Shown: positions 1 to 5,709 of the stretch, one piece after another
How the letters are laid out: each line of letters opens with the position of its first letter
Numbering within the stretch: position 1 is the first letter of the stretch
Source of the DNA: Balneolales bacterium
Lineage (GTDB): Bacteria > Bacteroidota > Rhodothermia > Balneolales > Natronogracilivirgulaceae
Direction of reading: 5' to 3'
Assembly: GCA_007133875.1 (NCBI GenBank)
Contig: SLLW01000346.1
Location: 1-5,709, forward strand
Length of the DNA stretch: 5,709 nucleotides
Made by a program: the position numbers and the translations under genes
Notes under the pieces: generated by a model
The model's input: only the letters and a program-made list of their open reading frames with translations
Databases searched by the model: none
What the model was told of the DNA's origin: nothing

Positions 1-260
1 ACACGAGCGGTTTCAAAAATATTCTGATCCGGGCCGGTTACAACCGGACGTTCTTCACGGATCGTCAGGACACTATCCACGGTATTCAGATGATTTTCAG
101 CCGACTTGCGGGTCACCATACCAATAAACCGGTTTGTCGTCTGATCGACCACCGGCAGAATGTTATGTCCACTCTCATTCATTGCAGCGAGCGCTTCGCG
201 TGCGGTATCAATGGCCCGTAAAGGCTTAACAGAATCGTTTAAAATGTCGCGAACCAGCAT
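1..260 (-). CDS. CBS-domain protein, 3' end cut by window edge
   Basis: A frame opening with ATG at 260 runs off the window at base 1, giving 86 complete residues plus a Val codon fragment. It begins MLVRDILNDSVKPLRAIDTA. Residues 3-58 fit a first CBS motif: a short helix (VRDIL), an alpha-helical ARE-ALAAMNESG stretch, the hallmark strand NILPVVD near 33-39, then FIGMVTRKSAENHL at 45-58. From about residue 62 a second CBS motif begins (VLTIREERPVVTGPDQNIFETAR), so this is probably a CBS pair (Bateman module). Such modules usually bind adenine nucleotides and sense energy state or second messengers. No signal peptide or membrane segment is visible, so it is probably cytoplasmic. The start lies 2 bases after the hflX stop, and a GGAG lies 7 bases before it. 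Whether other domains follow cannot be told. The CBS call is firm; the ligand and role are unknown. Confidence 0.85.
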   Translation of the reverse strand, partial: MLVRDILNDSVKPLRAIDTAREALAAMNESGHNILPVVDQTTNRFIGMVTRKSAENHLNTVDSVLTIREERPVVTGPDQNIFETAR

Positions 261-262
261 GG

Positions 263-1573
263 TCAATCTCCGTTGGTGTGTTCCGTAACGTCCTGTGTTG
301 CATTATTCTTCCGAAGCAGTTCCTTTAATTTGCCGTAGTGTTTCTGATGGATACGGCATGTAAGCCGGATCGAATCCTCGTCGTACGATTCCTTCTCCAC
401 TTCTGCCACTTCATGCAAATATGATACCACATGATATCTTGTTATCGGTATGACAATGTTTCGATATAAATAATACCTTTCAACTCTTTTTTTTATTTCT
501 GCCGAAATGTCATCCAATCCTATTCCCCGTGTTGCCGAAACCAGCACGGAGCCCGGAAACTCACGTTTTATATCTGCCAAATCCTGGGGTGACGATATTT
601 GGTCAATTTTGTTAAAAACCAGTATTGCCGGTTTATCATCCGCTTTCAACTCCTTTAACGTCTTATTCACCGTCTCTATGTATTCGCCTTTCATTGGAGA
701 AGCGATATCTACCACATGTAACAGTAAATCGGCTTCGCGGATTTCATCCAGGGTGGATTTAAAACTTTCTACCAGGTGATGCGGCAGCTTACGGATAAAA
801 CCAACGGTATCGGAGAGCAGCACTTCTTCCTGGTCAATTTCAAACCTTCGTACGGTGGAGTCGAGTGTTGCAAAAAGCCGGTTTTCAGCAAAAACGGAGG
901 TATCGGTAATGGCATTCATCAGAGATGATTTGCCGGCATTGGTATACCCGACCAGTGCCACCCGCAGCGATTCCTCGCGCCCCTGCCTTTGAACTTTTCG
1001 CTGCAGGTCAAGTTTTTCAAGCTTCTTTTTTAGTACAGAGATGCGGCGTCCAATGAGGCGACGATCGGTTTCAATCTGCGTTTCTCCGGGTCCTTTTGTG
1101 CCGATTCCCCCTTTTTGACGTGACAAATGCGTCCAGTAACGGGTCAGTCGCGGCAACAGGTACTGTAATTGTGCCAGTTCAACCTGGGTTTTTGATGCGG
1201 CCGTCTGGGCACGGGAGGCAAAAATATCGAGGATCAATCCGCTGCGATCCAGTACCTTGGCCTCTGTTGCTTTTTCAATATTCCGCGCCTGCGTGGGAGA
1301 AAGGTCGTCGTCAAAAATCACGATGTCGGCATTTTGAGCTTTCATCGCCTGCTTGACCTCTTGCAACTTCCCCTTTCCGACATATGTGCTGACATCCGGA
1401 TGCGGTTTGTGCTGCAGAATTTTTTCAACAGTCACACCGCCGGCGGTATCGGTTAGCAGTTCGAGTTCCGAAATGTACTCTTCGGCCCGTGCCTTGTCAA
1501 TATCGGCACCATATATACCGACCAGGACTACGCGTTCTTTCTCGCTGATATTCTTGTTGAGATCGTTATTCAA
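263..1573 (-). CDS. hflX: GTPase HflX, ribosome-associated
   Basis: HflX is a GTP- and ATP-hydrolysing protein that binds the 50S subunit and, in well-studied bacteria, splits stalled or idle ribosomes during heat or antibiotic stress. The 436 residues match the usual family length (E. coli about 426). Residues 15-120 form the N-terminal HflX domain, with YVGKGKL at 64-70 and FDDDLSPTQARNIE at 87-100. Residues 120-200 form the helical linker with the family signature KGPGETQIETDRR at 160-172. The G domain follows: P-loop GYTNAGKSS 209-217, switch region ATLDST 235-240, G3 DTVGF 255-259, G4 NKID 321-324 and G5 SAT 346-348. A C-terminal domain spans about 370-436. All nucleotide-binding motifs are intact. 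The start is TTG at 1573: no ATG or GTG occurs between it and the in-frame TAA at 1607-1609, and the N-terminus then has the expected length before VVLVGIYG. No clear Shine-Dalgarno is visible. It lies 33 bases after the 191-residue membrane protein gene. Confidence 0.97.
   Translation of the reverse strand: MNNDLNKNISEKERVVLVGIYGADIDKARAEEYISELELLTDTAGGVTVEKILQHKPHPDVSTYVGKGKLQEVKQAMKAQNADIVIFDDDLSPTQARNIEKATEAKVLDRSGLILDIFASRAQTAASKTQVELAQLQYLLPRLTRYWTHLSRQKGGIGTKGPGETQIETDRRLIGRRISVLKKKLEKLDLQRKVQRQGREESLRVALVGYTNAGKSSLMNAITDTSVFAENRLFATLDSTVRRFEIDQEEVLLSDTVGFIRKLPHHLVESFKSTLDEIREADLLLHVVDIASPMKGEYIETVNKTLKELKADDKPAILVFNKIDQISSPQDLADIKREFPGSVLVSATRGIGLDDISAEIKKRVERYYLYRNIVIPITRYHVVSYLHEVAEVEKESYDEDSIRLTCRIHQKHYGKLKELLRKNNATQDVTEHTNGD
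268..271 (-). promoter_or_regulatory. Shine-Dalgarno-like GGAG before the CBS gene
   Basis: Read on the minus strand, GGAG sits 7 bases before the ATG at 260. It overlaps the last two sense codons of hflX (Gly and Asp). It is the only well-placed Shine-Dalgarno-like motif among the five starts here. Its position suggests that ribosomes finishing hflX re-initiate on the CBS gene. A chance match of four bases cannot be excluded. Confidence 0.5.
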
Positions 1574-1606
1574 TAAACAAACAGTTAAAGGCTGTCCGGG
1601 CCTGTA

Positions 1607-2182
1607 TTATTTAAGTTGCTCTATTCCAGTGCTTTCAAACTCACCAAGGCTGAACCTTCGTCCAAGCTTCTTTCGCAAAATATGAGAGAAGGAGGATCGT
1701 TTTTCCACGGGCACTTCTAACTCCAGACGAATACTCCGGGAACGCTCACCCGGCACATAATCGGGATAGAAGAAGACATAGGTGAGATCCTTGCCTTCGT
1801 TCCGTTCAACATAATCCATAATCCGGCTCCAGGCTACTGTCTGGGAAGGATCGTTAATATTTTTGACAATTCCGTGGTCGGTTACATAGCGTTTTGATGT
1901 GAGATAACTTGTGATGAGCCAGTTAAGCCCGATCCAGTTATAACACATCACCGGCACAACATAAGAATAGTGTTGTTGCGCCAAAATCACACCGGTTAGT
2001 ATGAGGGAAAAGAGCACAAAAACAGTAGAGAACAATGGATACCCAAATAATTTCCCCGATCTCCAGGTAATCTCCACATTTCGGAGACGTAACGCATTCG
2101 ATACGGTTACCATCATCAATAAGGTGGTACCCAAGGTAAAGAAAGCGAGAATTACCAGGTGAATTGTAGAAATATGTGCCAT
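1607..2182 (-). CDS. three-helix membrane protein, possible PH-like cytoplasmic domain
   Basis: I do not recognise a named family with certainty. The 191-residue product has three hydrophobic segments at about 7-29, 50-69 and 74-94. A basic loop (LRLRNVEITWRSGK, 31-44) lies between the first two, and a short turn (QQHYSY) between the second and third. The remaining hundred residues are soluble and alternate strands and turns: RYVTDHGIVKNIND at 98-111, QTVAWSRIMDYVER at 114-127, DLTYVFFYP at 132-140, SIRLELEVP at 150-158, ending in a helix FSHILRKKLGRRF at 165-177. The pattern of a TDHGI turn, then a WSRIMDY strand, then alternating strands and a final helix recalls bacterial PH-like (DUF5673-type) membrane proteins. 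That is a pattern judgement, not a search result. Positive-inside reasoning puts the C-terminal domain in the cytoplasm. The ATG at 2182 lies 12 bases after the upstream BatA-like stop, so the two are probably co-transcribed. No Shine-Dalgarno is evident. Confidence 0.82.
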   Translation of the reverse strand: MAHISTIHLVILAFFTLGTTLLMMVTVSNALRLRNVEITWRSGKLFGYPLFSTVFVLFSLILTGVILAQQHYSYVVPVMCYNWIGLNWLITSYLTSKRYVTDHGIVKNINDPSQTVAWSRIMDYVERNEGKDLTYVFFYPDYVPGERSRSIRLELEVPVEKRSSFSHILRKKLGRRFSLGEFESTGIEQLK

Positions 2183-2194
2183 ACACGAGTGCTG

Positions 2195-4327
2195 TTAATC
2201 AGCAGAGGTTTCGGTTCTGTACTTCTTTGAAATAATGCATTCTGCAACCATAAAAGCAAGTGCTAACATAATAAACCAGTTCCAAATTTCTCTTCCGAAG
2301 CTGACGGATGCCATCGCCGACCGGATATCGGTATCACTGTATCCTGATATATCGACCACTCCGGCCAATGGAAGGATGTTTTCCAAAAATTCTTCCACTT
2401 CTAAAAGAGATAACGATGCAAAATCGGATTCCGATATATCCTGATTCACTCCCATAATATATTCCCGGTCATCCAATCGCAACTCCAGCCAGCCGGGGGA
2501 CCACTCCCTTGCAGGATAGGTAATTCTGATGCCCTGAGCACTTGCGGCCGTTTCCGGACGGATCTCGTTACTGTTGAGTGTCAAACGCACTTGTGACCCG
2601 TAATCGGCGATATTCCGGTCAAAGGGCGATCCCAAAATATGCTCTCGAAGGCCACCATCTTCCCAGGCTACTACATAGAGCATCATACGGTAAACCAGCG
2701 GAGCATAAATCGGTTTGATACTCAGATTTGACCATCCCGGGCCAAATCCCATCATCCCGACGAGAATCATTCCGTCACCGGTTCCGTGCTGAATAAAAAG
2801 GGGCTCATCCAGATTGGATCGCAAAAGGGTAGTGCCGGACGGCGATTCGGGACGCTGGTAACGCCAGTAGTGATAGATGGACGGCATGTCGATACGCAAA
2901 TCCACATCATCGCGTGTTTCAAAGATATCATCGATGAGCAAATGCCCCTCCGACATGGCCTGCAACGAAGCGACCTCCTCAAACCGGCCGTAAGTGCCCC
3001 GCATTCCTGTAAAGGATCCGGCCTGGAATTGCTGTAGGAACCTGTTGTAGTTTTCGGTATTCCCCTGTTCCGACGGCACAAAAAGTAAACCTCGTCCCTG
3101 CTGTGCAAACTGTACGAGCTCGGCGTGGAGATAGTCCGGAATACGGCGCGGCCCTTCCAGTATCACGGCATCGTAATCGTTAAAATTGTGATCCCGGACA
3201 TTGCTGATATCGGTTCTGGACGCATGGATTCGGGTCCCGGTTTCCGATGCGGCGGTCAAAGCCGGCCAGAGATAGGAACGCCGGGATCCGTCTTCCCCTT
3301 CATCAAAGATAAGCAGCACATTCCGGCTCTCCGGTACCTCCAGTGAAAAGTACCGGTTATGATCAAACGTATAGGTTCCGCCTTCCAGAATTGCCTGGCC
3401 GCGTATACTTCCCGGTGAATCAGGAATCACTTCAAACAACAACTCCTTTTCCTGTCCGGCCTCAAGATCCACTTCGTACTGCCCGATGCGCTCACCGTCA
3501 ATTTCCAGGCTCAGGTAGGAGTTGTATACCGCCTGGCCTCCGAAATTGCGGACATTCACCGATACACCCACCGGAATACCTTCCCCGAGAATCTGCTCAT
3601 CGGTATCGACCGCAACCACTGCAACATTCTGAAACGATTCATTTCCCATCCGGATAAAAGTGACCGGATAGTACTCCGCGTCCGGGTTTTCTGATTTAAA
3701 TCGATCCTCCAGCCTGTCAAGCTGCGTTTTTCTTGCATCGGAGATCCAGTATATTCTGCCGGCCTGTCCCGGTTCATCAGCAATACGTTCATGGATAAAC
3801 GCCATTCGTTCGTCGGGATACGCCCCCTTGTTCACCGGTTCAATGTGATCCAGGTAGCTTTCGGCTTCGGCGGCACGCATCAATCGGGCGGACTCCATGT
3901 CGCCATGGGTCGGTACCAGGAGGAACCGGGCACCTTCGCCAGACTGTGTAATAATTTCACTGGCAACACGCCGGGCCTGATCCATATACGGGCCACTTTC
4001 ATCCACCTGCATCATACTGGGGCCATTGTCGATCATAATGGCAACCACACCCCCTTCCCGGCCGGATCCGAACCAACCCGCTACCTCGGAGGGGATGAAC
4101 GGACGGGCCAGGGCAAATGCCAGCATTGCAATTGCCAAAACCCGCAGCGCCAGCAGAAGGTATCGTTTAAGATTGAGACGTCGTATGGTAGACTTCTGCA
4201 ATTCCTGAAAGAATGCCAACGTTGAAAAAGCAACTTGCCTTGGCTTCCGGAAGTTGATCAGATGAATGATTACCGGTATCGCTGCCGCTGCCAAAGCAAC
4301 GAATAAGAATGGATTCAAAAAACTCAT
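2195..4327 (-). CDS. BatA-like envelope protein with vWA-type domain
   Basis: The 710-residue product opens with the BatA/aerotolerance N-terminal domain: a first membrane helix at about 6-24 (LFVALAAAAIPVIIHLIN), the conserved FRKPRQVAFSTLAFFQ at 26-41, and a second helix at 56-78 (YLLLALRVLAIAMLAFALAR). A von Willebrand A-type domain follows at about 93-225, with metal-site candidates D100, S104 and D197 (YWISDAR). The first motif is DNGPS rather than DxSxS. Residues 234-330 look like an Ig/CARDB-type strand domain (VSVNVRNFGGQAVYNSYLSL). Residues 335-420 look like a Rossmann or amidotransferase-like fold (NVLLIFDEG, YDAVILEGP, GRGLLFVPS). A conserved GWSNLSIKPIYAPLVYRM segment is at 531-548, GVNQDISESDF at 626-636, and a final helix at 682-699. 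Stand-alone proteins of this architecture are common in Bacteroidota and relatives; their exact role is unproven. The ATG at 4327 gives the expected N-terminus. It is the first gene of the minus-strand cluster. No moxR or other bat genes are visible in the window. Confidence 0.93.
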   Translation of the reverse strand: MSFLNPFLFVALAAAAIPVIIHLINFRKPRQVAFSTLAFFQELQKSTIRRLNLKRYLLLALRVLAIAMLAFALARPFIPSEVAGWFGSGREGGVVAIMIDNGPSMMQVDESGPYMDQARRVASEIITQSGEGARFLLVPTHGDMESARLMRAAEAESYLDHIEPVNKGAYPDERMAFIHERIADEPGQAGRIYWISDARKTQLDRLEDRFKSENPDAEYYPVTFIRMGNESFQNVAVVAVDTDEQILGEGIPVGVSVNVRNFGGQAVYNSYLSLEIDGERIGQYEVDLEAGQEKELLFEVIPDSPGSIRGQAILEGGTYTFDHNRYFSLEVPESRNVLLIFDEGEDGSRRSYLWPALTAASETGTRIHASRTDISNVRDHNFNDYDAVILEGPRRIPDYLHAELVQFAQQGRGLLFVPSEQGNTENYNRFLQQFQAGSFTGMRGTYGRFEEVASLQAMSEGHLLIDDIFETRDDVDLRIDMPSIYHYWRYQRPESPSGTTLLRSNLDEPLFIQHGTGDGMILVGMMGFGPGWSNLSIKPIYAPLVYRMMLYVVAWEDGGLREHILGSPFDRNIADYGSQVRLTLNSNEIRPETAASAQGIRITYPAREWSPGWLELRLDDREYIMGVNQDISESDFASLSLLEVEEFLENILPLAGVVDISGYSDTDIRSAMASVSFGREIWNWFIMLALAFMVAECIISKKYRTETSAD

Positions 4328-4406
4328 TCAAAAAGTGATATTTTAGGATCGTCAAAGTGCTAACTAAAAAACGTTGTGCCTTCACAGGTATTTCCCACCA
4401 CTTCCT
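4328..4406. promoter_or_regulatory. divergent intergenic region, should hold two promoters
   Basis: These 79 bases separate the BatA-like gene (leftward) from the lipoprotein gene (rightward), so promoters for both directions are expected here or just inside the neighbouring genes. The region is AT-rich in its left half, with A-runs at 4330-4334 and 4366-4371. A TATTTTAG at 4339-4346 on the plus strand matches the Bacteroidota -7 consensus TAnnTTTG at all but one defined base, but no TTG element is visible at the matching -33 distance. On the minus strand, CACTTTG near 4353-4359 resembles only the right half of that motif. No convincing -35/-10 pair and no clear operator palindrome could be found by eye. 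Confidence 0.45.
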
Positions 4407-5709
4407 ATGATAACAAGTTCCAGGTTTTCATCACGTCTTTTTTTTATTCTTCTGTTCATCGTCGCTGGTTGTTCCGGGCGGATGGGAGAAAAACCATGGT
4501 TATCCACCGTTCCGGCCGAAAGTCCTCTGATCATACTGCATCACGACGCTGATTTTTTTGATGTTTTGGACCAGCAGGACGGACTGCTTCTTCAAGAACT
4601 GGGATCTATTAGTACCGGTGCCTTAAAAGAGATACAGGACCGGGTAACCCAGACATTACCGACAAAAGCGGTGGCGCTGTTTCCGACCGGCTCCCATGAG
4701 TTGCAGCCGATATTTATCATTGAGGATCCGGGCGTGGGCCTCTCAACGCTGGCTTCCGAATTCCGAAGAGATTACTCTGAGAACAAATACCGGTTTAACA
4801 GCCGGGATATCCACATTCTCCACATCGGTGATGAGCAGCTCTATGCCGTCCAGCTCCACGACTGGATCCTTTTAAGCAGAAATAGTGCCGCTATCGAAAA
4901 CAGTATGCTGACTTATGCGGGGGAACAACCCGGAATCATGTTGGATGAAAGCCATCTGCAACAAGGTGACTATCTGGTCAATACCCCAAATCTGAATAGC
5001 TGGGTCAGGCTTCTTGGGGCTCCGCGTTTCCTCCCGCGCTTTGACAACCTGTTTGACGGCACATCACCGGCAGTTCTCACAACAACTTCTGAAGAGGGCG
5101 AAGATTCTCTCTATCATACAACACTTGGCGGATCCATACCGATAGATGACAGCGAATCTTCGACTTTCGTATCGGCCTTGACATCCGGGCCTGCGGTATT
5201 TGACCTGGACCGATACATCCCCAGCGATGCCGGATTCTTTGCGGTTTATCATGATGAACCGGCAACTTCTGCCGATTCCGATACCGGGCAGATCAGTGAT
5301 CTGGACTCACTACTTGTCGGAGATTCCGACCGCTACCGTAACCTGGCTGCAACACTGGCCTCCCCAACCGCATTTGTCGCCTTTGAAGCAAGTGGTTTCC
5401 TGTCAACGGGCGAACATATGTTTATCCGGCGTCTGGAAAGTGCCAACTCCTTTGTACAGATTCTCAATCAGTTTGCCCGCGACGGCTATATCGAAAGATC
5501 CAATGACATCTATTATGTTAGCAGTAACGTTCTCGCGAAACTGCTGGGAGGACCGTTCGGACACTTTACCGACTTTTACATCATGCGTTCTGCCAATGCG
5601 GCTGTGATAACCCGGAGGGCAGGCCTTGCCCGGCGTGTTGACCAGGATCGCAGGCGCCGTGCGGTGTTTTACTATGACGACGACTACATGGAGGCACGTC
5701 AGAAACATC
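4407..5709 (+). CDS. large lipoprotein, two DUF3352-like modules, 3' end cut
   Basis: ATG at 4407 opens a frame that stays open to the window end, giving 434 complete residues and no stop. The N-terminus MITSSRFSSR is followed by the hydrophobic core LFFILLFIVAG and Cys22. VAGC fits the lipobox, so export and lipid attachment are expected, probably to the outer membrane or periplasmic face. Two parts of the mature protein resemble each other. Module one runs about 35-265, opening VPAESPLIILHHDADFFDVL and containing YRFNSRDIHILHIGDEQLYA then DWILLSRNSAAIENSM. Module two starts about 270 with YIPSDAGFFAVYHDEP and contains YIERSNDIYYVSS then DFYIMRSANAAVITRRAGLA. An acidic Ser/Asp-rich linker lies at 283-308. 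This layout recalls DUF3352-type lipoproteins, but that is a tentative memory-based match and no function is claimed. No Shine-Dalgarno is visible. An in-frame TTG at 4374 is the only upstream alternative and would spoil the signal peptide. It is divergent from the BatA-like gene. Confidence 0.85.
   Translation, partial: MITSSRFSSRLFFILLFIVAGCSGRMGEKPWLSTVPAESPLIILHHDADFFDVLDQQDGLLLQELGSISTGALKEIQDRVTQTLPTKAVALFPTGSHELQPIFIIEDPGVGLSTLASEFRRDYSENKYRFNSRDIHILHIGDEQLYAVQLHDWILLSRNSAAIENSMLTYAGEQPGIMLDESHLQQGDYLVNTPNLNSWVRLLGAPRFLPRFDNLFDGTSPAVLTTTSEEGEDSLYHTTLGGSIPIDDSESSTFVSALTSGPAVFDLDRYIPSDAGFFAVYHDEPATSADSDTGQISDLDSLLVGDSDRYRNLAATLASPTAFVAFEASGFLSTGEHMFIRRLESANSFVQILNQFARDGYIERSNDIYYVSSNVLAKLLGGPFGHFTDFYIMRSANAAVITRRAGLARRVDQDRRRRAVFYYDDDYMEARQKH

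Larger units (their letters stand above)
1..4327 (-). other. probable four-gene operon (BatA-like, membrane protein, hflX, CBS)
   Basis: Four minus-strand genes follow each other with gaps of 12, 33 and 2 bases. I see no stem-loop followed by a T-run in any gap, so no internal terminator is evident. The promoter should lie in the divergent region 4328-4406. The unit may continue past base 1, since the CBS gene is cut there. The operon is inferred from spacing only. Confidence 0.7.

Noticed and set aside
34..47. Perfect inverted repeat CCGGTT-AC-AACCGG
   Set aside because: The loop is only 2 bases, no T-run follows, and it encodes part of the second CBS motif, so it is not supported as a terminator.
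1353..1685. 110-codon open frame on the plus strand
   Set aside because: It lies antisense to hflX and the end of the membrane protein gene. The product is Ser/Pro/Cys-rich shadow sequence with no domain.
3791..4225. 144-codon open frame on the plus strand
   Set aside because: It lies wholly opposite the N-terminal coding part of the BatA-like gene, whose protein matches a known architecture. The antisense product is low in recognisable motifs and has no credible start signal.
4339..4346. TATTTTAG as a Bacteroidota-type -7 promoter element for the lipoprotein gene
   Set aside because: It misses one defined base and has no TTG at the expected -33 distance. It is mentioned in the intergenic entry but not called as a promoter.
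4167..4385. 72-codon minus-strand frame crossing the divergent intergenic region
   Set aside because: It overlaps the BatA-like start in another frame, would sit across the expected promoter region, and its product looks random.
5200..5607. 135-codon open frame on the plus strand inside the lipoprotein gene
   Set aside because: It is a +1-shifted shadow of the lipoprotein frame, which is open for 434 codons with a signal peptide and lipobox.
5403..5708. 101-codon minus-strand open frame running off the right edge
   Set aside because: It is antisense to the lipoprotein gene. No recognisable domain or start context supports it.

Overview
The window carries five protein-coding genes and almost no non-coding DNA. 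No RNA gene, mobile element, CRISPR array or long repeat was found. Base composition looks near 50% GC by eye. Three things suggest the Bacteroidota/Rhodothermota/Balneolota group: a large BatA-type protein with the paired N-terminal membrane segments typical of those phyla, the absence of a clear Shine-Dalgarno sequence before four of the five starts, and a divergently oriented large lipoprotein. This placement is inferred from gene type and layout, not from a marker gene.

Minus strand, read from 4327 down to 1: four genes lie head to tail with gaps of 12, 33 and 2 bases, so they are probably one transcription unit. In order they are a 710-residue BatA-like envelope protein with a von Willebrand A-type domain (2195-4327), a 191-residue three-helix membrane protein with a possible PH-like cytoplasmic domain (1607-2182), the ribosome-associated GTPase HflX (263-1573, TTG start), and a CBS-domain protein cut by the window edge (1-260). 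The last start has a GGAG placed inside the final hflX codons, which suggests translational coupling.

Plus strand: after a 79-base divergent intergenic region, a large lipoprotein gene starts at 4407 and stays open to the end of the window (434 complete residues). It has a signal peptide with a lipobox. Its body seems to hold two copies of the same kind of module, distantly like DUF3352-type surface lipoproteins.

Function: the minus-strand cluster joins an envelope protein and a membrane protein to a GTPase known for splitting stalled or idle ribosomes under stress, and to a probable nucleotide-sensing CBS protein. A shared stress or envelope-homeostasis role is possible but is only inferred from co-location. 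I see no clearly new defence or mobile system. The least explained parts are the 191-residue membrane protein and the two-module lipoprotein.
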